DNA from: Rotaria sp. Silwood1
Taxonomy: Eukaryota; Rotifera; Eurotatoria; Philodinida; Philodinidae
Length of the DNA: 64,000 nucleotides
Assembly: GCA_905250075.1 (NCBI GenBank)
Contig: CAJNOP010000025.1
Coordinates: 2,046,318-2,110,317, forward strand
Direction: 5' to 3'
Shown: positions 22,983-34,615 of the stretch, piece by piece
How the letters are laid out: each line of letters starts with the position of its first letter
Position numbering within the stretch: position 1 is the stretch's first letter
Notes under the pieces: generated by a model
What the model saw: only the letters and a program-made list of their open reading frames with translations
The model's database searches: none
What the model was told of the DNA's origin: nothing
Position numbers and translations under genes: made by a program

Positions 22983-23600
22983 CTATAATTTTGGTATTTG
23001 TAATGGAGATATCATAAGAAGAGCAAGTCCGATCATAATTAAAGGTGATACAAAAGAAAAAAGTGCAAGTAATGCAACAACAATACCAGCAGCTGGAATA
23101 GGAAGACCAATAAAAAAGTCATGTGTTGGATGAACATTAAATCTTGCTAAACGCCAAGCACCGGCTAAACTAAAAATTGAAAACAAAACAAAATTTTTTT
23201 TTGTTTTTCTTTTGAAAACATACGGAAAACTAATAAAAGCAATAATCATTAAAAATGACCAATTTTTAATTGAATGAGCAAGTATTGCTGGTGCAACACC
23301 AAATGAAACAACATCAGCTAATGAATCTAATTGTGCACCTATTGCAGATGAAACACGAAGCATTCGAGCTACGCGTCCATCAAAATAATCACATGCAGAA
23401 GCAAGAATTATAAATAATGAACCAAAACGATAAAGACCATTCATAGCCATTATTAATGAAAATAGACCACATGTTAAATTAGCTAATGTTAATGCATTTG
23501 GTGTACCTCGAATAACTTTTTGAGCATATTCATCAGCTTTTTTTAAATAAATATTAATTGCTGTATTTGTTTCTTGTCTTACGTCATTTGTATTTGACAT
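22983..23600 (-). CDS. pssA: Bacterial-type CDP-diacylglycerol-serine phosphatidyltransferase
   Basis: It makes phosphatidylserine from CDP-diacylglycerol and serine in a membrane. The CDP-alcohol phosphatidyltransferase signature is complete: D71xxD74G75xxA78R79, eight residues, G88xxxD92xxxD96 (DYFDGRVARM...GAQLDSLAD). TPNALTLANLTCG before it and GAWRLARFNV plus FIGLPIPAAG after it are typical of the short class II enzymes of Gram-positive bacteria. Animals make phosphatidylserine by base exchange with unrelated enzymes, so a bacterial origin is likely. An in-frame 54-bp insert (23170-23223) reads on the minus strand GTATGTTTTC...AATTTTTAG; removing it restores FISFPLAGAWRLARF, giving 187 residues, close to the bacterial length of about 180. 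The insert is therefore best read as a spliceosomal intron gained after transfer. AT-rich codon use matches the host. The N-terminal 30 residues are an extra polar region. Confidence 0.85.
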   Translation of the reverse strand: MSNTNDVRQETNTAINIYLKKADEYAQKVIRGTPNALTLANLTCGLFSLIMAMNGLYRFGSLFIILASACDYFDGRVARMLRVSSAIGAQLDSLADVVSFGVAPAILAHSIKNWSFLMIIAFISFPYVFKRKTKKNFVLFSIFSLAGAWRLARFNVHPTHDFFIGLPIPAAGIVVALLALFSFVSPLIMIGLALLMISPLQIPKL

Positions 23601-25296
23601 TTTAATAAATAATATTCGAAATTATCAAATGATTAGATATTGTCTTCAAGTAATTACGTATTCAAATTTTTCTTTTTTTTTTGCGTTTTTCTTAATCAAT
23701 ATGAAAACACAAAAATTGATTTTAAAACAAAAAAAAAAAAAGTTTATATAAAAATCTTAAATTAATTCTAACGGCATCTTTTAAATAAATGATGAGTATT
23801 AAGAAGTAAACTTCTTTTCGTACTCTTCGAACGTTTCGATGATTAGAAAAAAAAAAAAACCTATGATCATGATAATTTTGTTTTTCTTAATTTTGCGACG
23901 ATAGTCATAAGTCATGAGCAATACTAAAAGAATAAAAATCCTCTAAATAAACAAAGTCATATGCTTTGTCAACAAATCAAATGATTCATTCAAAATGATT
24001 ACTATCATTAGTGTTGTTATTATGTCGATTCTTTAGTTTTTACATAAATATCATAGACAAGATTTATTTTTTAATTAGATGAAAAATTATGAAAAAAAAA
24101 AATTCTTTTTGTTTATTTAAAAATCAAATTGACGCTATCGTTTGCATTAGGATAATATAGTAATTTATGCATAAATGACTTCTTTCTACGTCGTTATCGA
24201 AAATATTTTTATCGATAAGTAAAGGTAATATTTTAAATTAGTGGAGTATTATATTGGAAGACAAACATAATAATTATTCTATCATAGGAATTATATCAAC
24301 TAAAATATCCTTCAGTTTTTTTTGTTGGTTGAAAAATATCTTATCAAAATTTAACAATATACTATGTATTTATACTTTACATGTCGTCTAGAAGCCACTC
24401 ATTAAATGCAACAAAAACAAAAAAACATACCAAGGAAAAATACTATTTTTTGGTTGGAACTTACTAAAACAAACTAGATTTCACTTATAAAACCCTAGCG
24501 CCCTCTATAACTTCCTACTTTTAATTAGGATATTTAATTGAAGTTAAACATTTAATTAATATATCAATTCTTTATTTTCATGCTTTGTTGCTTTTTTTAT
24601 TGTGTTAGGGGTTTAGAAATTATGTGTCATCTAAAAAATCATATCTTCATTTTAGTGTTTTTAATAATGTTTCGAAGTGAAATAATAAAATATGTTGTAA
24701 AATTTTCCGTACTTATTTTATTCTATCGTGTAATTTAATGAATAGAAGAATGTAAAGAAAGTGTTGATTTGACTAAAAAAATAGATTTTATCATGTTGAC
24801 TGTTATATACAAGACTAATGAGAGAAAATATTTATATTTGATGTGTTTATCGAATCAAAATTTTGTTTTTATTTTACTTGCTACAAAACAAAAAGAAATC
24901 TAAAGTCAATTTTTTTTATATTCTTTATCTGCAAGTTTATCAAAGTATTGAATTTCAGAGAGATTATACAAGTTTTATTACCTTTTTTTTCCTTACAAAA
25001 ATATTTCGAATATCCATAGTCATAGACTAATAAAATTGCTCTTTTAATTGTTGAGTTGAATTGAAAATTGAAAGGTATTTCTTCGATCGCATTCTTTACC
25101 TATTATATAGAATTATCTTTTCGAGCTCAGTTTTGTTAAATTTTAGTCTACAATACATAAGTTCTTCTGATAGAATGCTCATACGTATATAATACTTTAT
25201 GGTTGATTATACAGTAATTTGTGTGTCCTACACTGATGATTATGTTGTTTCTTTTTTTTTTTTACACTAGAATGATTGTTTATTTATCTAATGAAA
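23601..25296. other. AT-rich intergenic region, 1.7 kb
   Basis: No gene, repeat pair or RNA that I could support. It includes the upstream region of the minus-strand phosphatidylserine synthase gene. Confidence 0.4.
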
Positions 25297-27203
25297 CAGA
25301 GATGCACGGTCCACGGGGTTCACCCCGCGGGCCCCGCGGGGCCACGTGGCGACGGGCGGGCGGGGAAGAAAAATTTAATTAAATACGGGGTTAACGGGGC
25401 ACGGGTATTTTCCGGCCCACGGGCGGGCGGGGCGGGGAATAATTTTTTTAAAAAATACGGGTCTCGGGCGGGGCGGGTATGAAAGTCACGGGTTCGGGCG
25501 GGTAATCATTTTTTTTCGGGTGTGATGAAGGACCGTCAAAATTTATCAAGAGATGTCGTTAGTGTAGGTATGTAGTACAAAGTACATATTGATTGGTTCA
25601 TTACTTTCATCCTATTATGTACAAGCTTGTCTACCATTTGCTTCTTTCTTTCTTTATCGTATGTCATACGTAACTTCTACTATCAATTTATATTAAGTGA
25701 ATAGCTGGACTAAAACTTATTTTATATTTAGAATTATCGTTTGAATTTTTTTGTGAATTACTACTTAGGTCTGACCAAAAGTTCTGACAACATTAAATAA
25801 AAATATAAAGATACGGAGGTATCTTTAATTTTATTTTATCAAATTTTGAGGACAGTTGCCATGATTATTAATACCAAGTTTGATCCTTTCCAACGATTGG
25901 TTAAAATTTTTTTGAAGCTTTTTCGAAAAAATTTTTAGGTATCATAGATACTGCATGAGCTAATCATATTTCATTTATTGTGAAATGTTAGCAAAACCTT
26001 GTTCGATCATGTCAGTTGCATTCTAGTACTGCTCGTGATGAGATAGATTTATTTTAGATAGGTTAGTCATAAGTTATCCGATGCTGGCTGGCTTATTGAA
26101 GATGAATCGTCAAAGACTATTGTTCATGAATAAAGATTTTTAAAAATGCTTTGTTTGGTATATTCTTTAAATCAAATACTTCTGAGTGTAGATAAAGGCA
26201 AGACTGTAAGTCACAAGTATTATGCTGAAAATTCTCCAAAATCTTTTATTAATGAAATATGGAAACAAACAGAGACATCAGGTTCAAAATGTACAAAATT
26301 GCTTGACGGTCATCGTTGACTTCATACTCATCTAATTTTATTAATTGCATGATAGAAGAAGGCATCAGTATAATATCATATCTATCATATTCGCCAGGCC
26401 TGATACTATGTAACTTTTCGCTAACTAATTCTACCAAATGTAGTTTAATTGATTATATAAATGAAACATGATAAGCTCATGCGATATCTAAGATATCTAA
26501 AATTTTTTTCGAAAAAAACTTTTAAAAAATTGTTTGAAAGAATCGAATTTGGTATAAATAATCATGGCAACTGTCTTCAATATTTGATAAAATAAAATTA
26601 AAGATATCGCCTTATTTTTATATTTTTATATAATGTTGCCAGAAATTTTGGTCAGACCTAAGTATGATCGAATTACATGATTTATCTCCTGATGAATCAC
26701 TTGATAGGACAGCTTCGTCGAATACTAATCATTCATCTACAATTATTTCTTCAGCTCTCAGTCATTGCTTATCGAGTAATATTAAATATAATTTGTTAAA
26801 TATAAAAATGTTTTTAAAAGAACAACTAGAAAAATACGTGCTTGTCGACAATCATAAAGTGAATCATTCAAAACCATCTTATATAGACTTAAGTTTTGTT
26901 TTTGTAAAAACTGATTATTCATAAAAGGAATGCATCATTAAAAATAAAGTATTTGGTAAATAAAAAATTTCTTCGGGTTACACGGGGGCGGGTCGGGGCC
27001 CGTCACTAAATTGGCGGGGCGGGCGGGGCGGTCCAAGAAGCTGCCTGTACGGGGTACGGGCGGGGCGGGTATAGATTTGCCGGGGCACAGGCGGGGCGGG
27101 GATTCTCATTAAGAAAATCTACGGGGTTCGGGCGGGACGAGTTTGTGAATTCTACGGAGCGGGCCCCGCGGGGCATGAAAAATCAATGCCCCGTGCATCT
27201 CTG
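25297..27203. mobile_element. hAT transposon, 1907 bp, with 8-bp target duplication
   Basis: Terminal inverted repeats CAGAGATGCACGG on the left and CCGTGCATCTCTG on the right are flanked by identical TAATGAAA (25289-25296 and 27204-27211). CAG ends and an 8-bp duplication are diagnostic of hAT elements. The first and last 230 bp are strikingly GC-rich (GGGGCGGGCGGG-type), unlike everything around. A mariner remnant occupies most of the middle, and what remains (25500-25766 and 26662-26950) has no intact hAT transposase. A plus-strand 86-codon frame (26664-26924) lies in the right remnant and is not recognised. Confidence 0.92.
25766..26661 (+). mobile_element. Decayed mariner element nested in the hAT
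   Basis: Terminal inverted repeats of about 28 bp begin CTTAGGTCTGACCAAAAGTT and end, in reverse complement, the same way (GGTCAGACCTAAG), with TA outside each end. TTAGGTxTGxCC is typical of mariner ends. On the plus strand, broken frames keep transposase pieces: LLSVDKGKTVSHKYYAEN, then a worn GxKLLDGHR stretch, then IEEGISIISYLSYSPGLILCNF, matching the mariner C-terminal region that ends in YSPDLxPxDF. The 5' half of the transposase and several catalytic residues are gone. Confidence 0.85.
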
Positions 27204-27211
27204 TAATGAAA

Positions 27212-27629
27212 GTTGCTAGTGAAAAACATGAAAAATTTATCTACAATAATATATTTATCTTAATAAAAAAAAAATTATAAAATTTGAAATAAGAATAATT
27301 TTTATAAAAACTTAAAATTTGTTAAAAAGATTTCTCATGATAATTTTCTTTCTTTGTTTTAAAAATAGTTGATTTCAATAATATCAATACATTCAAAATC
27401 AATAGATGACACTAGTTGTCAGTACTATATAAACGACATTATTTGAACAAAAAAAAAGGATATCTATATACTCAAATGGTAACTATATTACCCAATGAAA
27501 GTATCGATAGCAACGGCTATTCATTGTCAAAATACATTTCTCAAACATGTTTGTTTTGTTTTTTTTGTTCTATATATACGAACTTTATCTATATATATAT
27601 AATACGCATTTGTTAATAGATTGATTTGT
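27212..27629. other. AT-rich intergenic region
   Basis: No supported feature between the hAT element and the small element upstream of TXNDC9. Confidence 0.4.
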
Positions 27630-27637
27630 GTTCAGGT

Positions 27638-27927
27638 CAGAGTTTCTAATGGCAAGTGTACACAGCGGAAGCAAAATATACAAACATCTGCAGCTATGAA
27701 AATACACGCTGCTGTACACTTTACTTAAAAAAACAGCGTGTACATTATTCCGGAAAATTTTATAAAATATCTTTGTTCATACTAGAAGTTTTTCGTTTTT
27801 TTTTTCTTTTTTGCTCTTTCGCTTCACTTCGGTGATGTAAATGTCTGTGTACATTTTGCTGTACACTTTGCTTATTCAAAACAGCGTGTACTGTACATTT
27901 TGTTTTAGAATTCCATTAGAAACACTG
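27638..27927. mobile_element. 290-bp hAT-like MITE just upstream of TXNDC9
   Basis: Ends CAGAGTTTCTAATGG and CCATTAGAAACACTG are inverted repeats, flanked by identical GTTCAGGT (27630-27637 and 27928-27935). Inside are two copies of a small palindrome with CTGTACACTTT and AACAGCGTGTAC (27715-27745, 27858-27893). The right end is 43 bp from the TXNDC9 ATG, so the element must sit in the 5' UTR or core promoter. Confidence 0.88.
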
Positions 27928-27970
27928 GTTCAGGTTATAGATTTAATCTACCGAAAAAAAAGAAGTTATC

Positions 27971-28738
27971 ATGGATCAAGTATTCGAACAAAAATTAATG
28001 CAAGCAGCTCAAGCTGTTGAAGAACAAGTAATTATAGAAAGAAAAACAAAAGAATCATATAATTATTTTTAATCATAGGTTGATGCTGAACTTAATCGTC
28101 TAGAAAAATTAAGTGACGATGATATTGAAAAAATGCGTGCTCAACGACTTGAATCAATGAAACAAGAACATAAAAAACGACAAGAATGGCTTGCCAATGG
28201 TAAATGAATAAAAACAAACAAACAAATTTCTTTTTTTTTTCTTATTAAATTATATATATTTATAGGTCATGGTGAATATGAAGATTTACCAAGTGAAAAA
28301 GAATTATTTGATATAACAAAAAAAAGTGAACGTATTGTTTGCCATTTTTATCGTGATTCAACAATGCGTTGTAAAATTGTTGATAAACATTTGGAAATAT
28401 TAGCACGTAAACATATTGAAACAAAATTTGTTAAATTAAATGTTGATCGTGCACCATTTATAACTGAACGTTTACATATAAAAACATTACCAACAATTGC
28501 TTTATTAATTGATAATATTGTTAAAGATAAAATAATTGGTTTTACTGATTTAGGAAATCATGATGAATTTTCAACAGAAATTCTTGAATGGCGTTTAGGT
28601 CGAGGTGGTGTTATTGATTATAAAGGTGATTTAAATTCACCACCAGATGAAAATGAAAAGAAAAAGACAATTAATTTATTTGGAAAAAAACCAAAAACTA
28701 TACGTGATGGAATGGGTGATGATGAAGATGATGATTAA
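27971..28738 (+). CDS. TXNDC9: Thioredoxin domain-containing protein 9 (phosducin-like)
   Basis: Exons 27971-28027, 28079-28199 and 28266-28738, with introns of 51 and 66 bp, join to 216 residues, close to the human protein's 226. The N-terminal helical region carries the family's [19 protein letters not shown] and [20 protein letters not shown]. The thioredoxin fold has [45 protein letters not shown] and the IIGFTDLG motif. The C-terminus ends in an acidic DDEDDD tail. As in all members there is no redox CxxC. TXNDC9 proteins regulate the CCT/TRiC chaperonin and tubulin and actin folding in the cytosol. Start chosen at the only ATG in frame before a donor site. Confidence 0.95.
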
Positions 28739-29818
28739 ATCTGTCAGAATTCTTATTTTTAGTTTGTTATTCTATTCAAATGATCTTTTGTTATACATGC
28801 CTGTGCGTCTTTTCGTTTTTTTTGTTTCTTTTCGTAACACGCAAATAAAACAAAAATATCTATAAGAAATTGAATATAGGCAAAAAACACACGGGATATT
28901 TTTCGATACATAAAGATAGGTAATGTTTTCCTTTTGTTTTGATTGGGACTTGTCCTACAAATGACAAGTTTTCATATGATCGAATACATAATTGAATTCT
29001 TAATAAAATTTTATGACTGAGTAGTTGTTAATATTTTAAATTATTACATCCATACGAAAGTCTTTGAAGAGACAAAGTTAACAATTTTCTGAAGAATCGA
29101 ATGTTGTATTGAATAAGCTTAAAATGACATTTAATAATGATTCTGAACGACTTCAAATAAAAGCTATTCCATACACGAAGGCTTTAATGTAGTTTAATAC
29201 CAAAAATTCATATCCTGATAGGATAACTGAGTAAAAATTTTTGGCAAACATATACATTGGAATTTTCTTCTTTGTTTTTTGAGTTTCATAGGAATATTTC
29301 AATAGATTATTAACTGTTTTCTAATAGTTGGTAATTTCTAGAAATAGATATGACAAATTAAGGGACATATACAATGAATGATGGATGGATTGATAAGCTG
29401 ATGCATCATGAATCACCTGAATGTGTGACTCATATGCTGTTGCTTCTTTTTTATGTGATAAAATGGCTTTTATCTATGAAATCTATTCATTAACATTAGT
29501 ACCTTGTTTTATATTTTATAAATTTGTTTTTCTTATTATTTTCTATCGTCAATGTTAATTTTTGTCTCTTTCTTTCAACATGTAGATAAAATAAAATTTT
29601 ACAACGAAATAAAATCTGTTCCTAAAAGAAATTTCGAACTAAAATTATATTTTTACAAAGATATCTGTATTAGTTTACTCTAAATAAATTAATAACGAAA
29701 TAATCAATGACATTCATATTACATCTAATGATCATACGATTTTAGTATCATCGCCAAACAACCTTTTCAAAAAAAAGAAACTATCAAATAATTATCTAAC
29801 GAATCCAATATTATCCAA
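28739..29818. other. Intergenic region between TXNDC9 and the ABHD gene
   Basis: AT-rich; no gene. AATAAA-type motifs near 28846 could polyadenylate TXNDC9. Confidence 0.4.
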
Positions 29819-30182
29819 GCGCAGACAAACATATGGAAAAACGCTTTTAAACACTCAAACGGGAACCGCGATTGTGAGTCATTAGTGCTCATTAACAAAA
29901 CGCAAGAAAAGCGTTTTTTACGCAGAATTTTCACTTTCCGAGCGTGAATACGAATAAAAACTCCACTTCTGAGCGGTTAAACTCACAATTATTCGATAAT
30001 TTATAAACCAATGCGTTTAAACGCTTAGAAATGGAGTTTTTATCCTTATTCACGCCCGAAAAGTGAAAATTCTGCGTAAAAAACACGTTTCTTGCGTTTA
30101 ATTAATGAGCGTTAATGACTCACAATCGCGATTCACGTTTGAGTGTTTAAACGTTTTTTTTTTAAATGTTTGTCTGTTTGCG
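29819..30182. mobile_element. About 364-bp foldback MITE
   Basis: Arms of about 150 bp match in inverted orientation: left TTTTAAACACTCAAACGGGA and GATTGTGAGTCATTA, right CACAATCGCGATTCACGTTT and AACGTTTGTCTG-like end. TTTTTTACGCAGAATTTTCAC is shared by both arms. The ends read GCGCAGACAAAC and GTTTGTCTGTTTGCG. No coding region. I could not fix a target duplication. Confidence 0.8.
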
Positions 30183-30449
30183 TAGAATAGAGCATTGACA
30201 GTTTCTTACATGAATCTTTTCACAATTCACACACAATTGTATTCGAAGAAACAACGAATAAAAGAAATAACTCAAGTCCAAAAACAACAAATAAATATTG
30301 ACACATTAACTAATTCAAAGACTATCTTATAAATAATATGTTCTGTATAATATCTGTTCATTATTCAATACTCTTCTTTTTCTTTTTCGTTTATAACTGT
30401 TTCATTTTCTTAAAAAATAACTTATAAAAAAAAATATAGTTAATCTTAA

Positions 30450-31685
30450 TTATAATTCCTTTGGAATATTAATATCAATTGTTAATCTTTTATCAATTTC
30501 TTTTTCCCATTGATAATTCATTTGTTTAAGTCTTGCTTTAATATAATCAACAACAACAATATTATCATATGAAAATGATTTTGGCCACCAACCTTGAAGA
30601 TAACTAACATGTCCACCTTCTAAAGTTTTTATTGCAATAATATATGAATTTTGTAAAATATCATCATTTGATAAACCATCAATAGGACATATCGGATCAT
30701 CAATGGCACTCAAAATAAGTGTTGGTATATGAATATATTTTAACCATTGATTTGGTGATGCTACAGTATAATAATGTTCAACATCTCGAAAACCATATAT
30801 TGGTACAATACAATGTGTATCAAAATCACGTATTGTTTTTGATTGATAAGCATTATTAAGATTAATATTTAATTTTGAATTAGAATTTGAAAAATGTTTT
30901 TCATGTTGTCGTAAATATTGTATAAGATTAGTTGTTAAACGATGATTATACATACGTATATGAAACCATTGTTCAAGATTACTTGTAGTTAAATGCATAT
31001 CAAAACTTGCACAACAAATAATAGCACCTTGTAATGAACATTGATTATTTTCTTCACCAAGAAATTTTGTTAAAATACTAGCACCTAATGAATAACCAAC
31101 AGCAAATATTGGAGTTTCTTCTCCAACAATAGAACGTATATATTTTATAGATGCACGTAAATCATTTGTATTTGCAGCACAAAATGATTTTGGTGATGTT
31201 AATTCTGATTGACCACATCCACGTGCATGTGATACAACACAACATAAATCAAGTTTTGAACTAGCATATAAAATCATCCAACGAATATATGAATCATAAG
31301 AACCACCTGTAAGACCATGTAGAATTAATAAAATAGGTTGTCGATAATAAGGACGTGTATGCCAATCGATTGCAATTGTTCCACCAGTATTATCAACTGT
31401 AAGAAGAATACGTTCAAATGATGTTTGTGGTAATGAACGAAAAAAAAAACTGAATATTGTCATTAAATGTCCATTAAATATCCATGGTATTGGACGATAT
31501 TCAAAAAATGATGGACATTGACTAATAAGAAATTTATTTTCTTCTGTTGTTTGCATAATAATAGTAGAAGGATATCGTTTTACTATTCTCCATATTAATT
31601 TAACAATGACTATAGTGAACGGAATTGAAACAAGTAAAGTTTTAGAATTGTCTTTTAAATGCGACCACATTTTACTCAAGATCAC
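30450..31685 (-). CDS. Alpha/beta hydrolase, ABHD1/ABHD3 type
   Basis: Single-exon, 411 residues, the usual length for this family. Residues 16-36 form an N-terminal membrane anchor (KTLLVSIPFTIVIVKLIW). The hydrolase core has the oxyanion region LLILHGLTGGS (about 120-129), HARGCGQSEL (153-162), the nucleophile elbow GYSLG with Ser199, an acid at Asp329 or Asp330 in SAIDDPICP, and His359 in EGGHVSYLQGWWP. These are the conserved blocks of the YheT/ABHD1-ABHD3 group; ABHD3 is a phospholipase acting on medium-chain and oxidised phosphatidylcholine. Substrate here is unknown. The first ATG at 31685 is used; a second at residue 6 would change little. No intron is needed. Confidence 0.92.
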   Translation of the reverse strand: MILSKMWSHLKDNSKTLLVSIPFTIVIVKLIWRIVKRYPSTIIMQTTEENKFLISQCPSFFEYRPIPWIFNGHLMTIFSFFFRSLPQTSFERILLTVDNTGGTIAIDWHTRPYYRQPILLILHGLTGGSYDSYIRWMILYASSKLDLCCVVSHARGCGQSELTSPKSFCAANTNDLRASIKYIRSIVGEETPIFAVGYSLGASILTKFLGEENNQCSLQGAIICCASFDMHLTTSNLEQWFHIRMYNHRLTTNLIQYLRQHEKHFSNSNSKLNINLNNAYQSKTIRDFDTHCIVPIYGFRDVEHYYTVASPNQWLKYIHIPTLILSAIDDPICPIDGLSNDDILQNSYIIAIKTLEGGHVSYLQGWWPKSFSYDNIVVVDYIKARLKQMNYQWEKEIDKRLTIDINIPKEL

Positions 31686-32029
31686 ATATTCCTATTTTAG
31701 ATAAACTACACATATGTCATTCACCATTGCAATTCAATTACAACTGACCTCTGTAATAGAAAAGAGGGCGTTGAATATCAATCCATTTCAAAGATCTTTA
31801 GATTTTCAAATAAAATGTGTACTTTATAAGTAGTCGTATTTGAAATCTTACGAAAACAGTCGATTTTCTTTGACAAGACACCATTCTTCACGTCAATTAT
31901 TAATATATCAATGTTTAACACATAGTAATAGTTATCATTATTCTTTTCAAATGAAGATCGATAATTATTAAAAAGAAAAACATAAACACGGTAATCAAGA
32001 AAAAAAAACCATATTTTCTTTTCATCTTG
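31686..32029. other. Upstream region of the hydrolase gene
   Basis: AT-rich with a 93-codon low-complexity minus frame that I do not regard as a gene. Confidence 0.4.
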
Positions 32030-34129
32030 TTTTTTTTTACTTTTTATTGGTATCCTCAATTATATCGAAAAATTAGTAGTACAAACATTCGAAAATGATC
32101 ATACACAAATTACTGCATATCTCATATTCATTTTCTATCATATTCATGACGATATAATAACTTATTTAGGAAAATTTCATCACATATTGATCACTATAGT
32201 TCAAATAATAGTATCGAACGACTGAAAAGATCAGTTTCATTTTGAATTAAAACCTCATGAAAATAATTAAGTTATTTAATCAGAACATTTATGTACTATT
32301 TATTTATGTCTCATTGAACATATTTACTGTCAATATAAATATATATATACATTTTCTCTAATTGAATTATTATTCAATTGAATTCACGTTTAGTTCATTT
32401 TAATGCAATGCACGAATAATTATGAAGTGAAAGAACAATAAAATTTATTACTATTTCATATGCATATTAATTTACAATTAACTAAATGTATTCATTTACT
32501 ATCAGTAATGCTTATTGAAATTTTATCTATACATGAATATTCTATTGATAAACATTTTTATATCGTAATATGTCAAGCTAAAAAATAAATAATTTTTTGA
32601 ATCGATGTAAAGAATGTATGGATATATTGTTTTGACTAGTCATGGATTGAAAATAGACGATTGGAATTCATGTAGGCATTTCTTTTATTATGAAAAAAAA
32701 TGTTTTGAAAATTTTGAATACAATAATTTAATATTCTCACTGAAAAAAAAGTAGATCCTCATAGACGAAAACTAAACAGCCTTCTCATAACTTGAGTATT
32801 TTCAACCAACTACGAGGATATGATGAATTCAAAGTAGTTGTACAAGATCACCATGGATGCAAGTATTTAGTCTTTAGTGTGTAATTCTTATCCCGAAAAA
32901 AAAATGAATTCTTGATCAGGACTAACTAAAGTCTTGTACATTAAAGAATCTAATGCTTAGCATGACATTATGGCTGGTATAATCAATACTGTTGCTAATT
33001 CATAGAATACATGTAATATGAAATACTGATAGATGTCAAGGCTGAAAATTGAATTCAATTATTCATTAGTTGAATGGCACAGAAAGATATATGTATCTCT
33101 CAATATGAATACCGCGGAAACAATAGTAGAGTAGTTAAATATCTTCACTTCAATTATTTGAAAAGTTAAATATTTGAAAAGATCTTCAATAATTGAACTC
33201 AAAGTTCAGATTTCTTTCACAGTCGTTTTTATTGCATTTGAAAGTTTCATGAAAGTTGTACAATTTCTGAAAAAGACAATTAAATCGAATTTTACATTAG
33301 CATTCATTTATTTTAAAAAGATGTTTTTAAAAGTAAACATAACTACAGATATATCTTTAGAACAATTAATTATTCATTTGCAATATTTATATTATAGATT
33401 CATGTTTAGATGAAGCATTCAATTCTAGATTCATTTAATATTCAAAACTTGTCTGACGTCTTTAAGATGACATCTTCATTTGTAATCTTTTTAATGCTGC
33501 TTTTTAATTACAATTTCTAATTCATTGTCTGCTTAAAATGTTTCATTTCTTAACCAAGACGATTATGTGTGGAGTAATTCAAGAGAAAAACTCAATTTAT
33601 AAAAAAGAAGTTCTTCATATGACCCTTATCTTTTATTACTTTTTTCTTTCTTTTTTGACTATGTTCTCATTTCACTATAAGGAATCGAATGTCGCATCGT
33701 ACTTTTAATTCTTGTTACATGTTTTATTTGTGTAGAATAATGTAAGTAATCTCATTTTGAATTAAAATATTCTATGACGTAAATTAGTAATATGAACTTT
33801 TTAGTATAAGAGTAGAAACTGGGTTATATGAGCACAATCATTTCTATTATCGATATAATGAAAGATAACTGTGGATTAGAAAACCACGATTTATCAAAAA
33901 GAAAACCGTTACAGTGATTGAAAAATATCAACGATTTATCGCGTTTCAGCTCATGACTATCGTTTCGATACATCGAGATTAATCGTCAATTACTTAGTGA
34001 TATTGAGGATAAGAGATATCATGAAAGTGTAATGTATATTGTCTTTTCAATTTTTGCGAAAAATAGATTCATGAGAAAAGTTCATCAAGTTATAATTCAC
34101 TTTTGAGTCGAGACTAGATGCATCACGTA

Positions 34130-34615
34130 GACATTATTGCGCCATGGATACTCTGGAAACACTTCGTGTCTTGAAGTTACTGCTGTCAAGATACTGCTTT
34201 TCTACAGTTTCTTCTCAGTCAATACTATGGTTTCTCTCTGAAACAGAAAGAAAATTCATAGTCAAATTTTGACTTCTATTACCTTCGAGCAGAGACAGAT
34301 CTGAACGAGAATAGTTTATTGACAAAATTTCAGATCATTTCGTTGTTGCTATCTAATGATACAGTTATAGTAAAAGCTGTCCGTTTACATTTGCGCATAC
34401 ACACTAGCAGATTCTATATTCTTGTTTCAGGATAGAAGCAAATCAAAAGATCTGAAACTTTTACAATTAACTATTATTGTTAAGATCTGTCTCTGTGCAA
34501 AGTTTCCAGTCGAAAGTCCAAAATGAATTTTTCCTATGTTTTTGAGAGAGAGAACAATATTAATTCTTTTCAGAATATTCATAGTTTAGTAATGTCTGCA
34601 TAATGCATATAGGCA
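34130..34615. mobile_element. Diverged foldback element, relative of 1031-2220
   Basis: The centre, with CAGATCATTTCGTTGTTGCT, then a GTTTACATTTGCGCATA core and AGATCTGAAACTTTTACAAT, follows the same order as 1550-1700 of the first foldback (CAGATCTTTTCATTGTTCCT ... CTGAAACTTTCACAATAC). The flanking CAGAATATTCATAG and GCATAATGCATATAGG parts also correspond. Arms here are more worn. Copy B keeps only the outer parts (42885-43045). Confidence 0.6.

Noticed and set aside
25276..25482. Gly/Arg/Ala-rich 68-codon frame
   Set aside because: It lies in the GC-rich end block of the hAT element, where stops are rare by composition.
31778..32059. 93-codon minus frame upstream of the ABHD gene
   Set aside because: Low-complexity Lys/Phe/Asn-rich translation with no splice link to the hydrolase.
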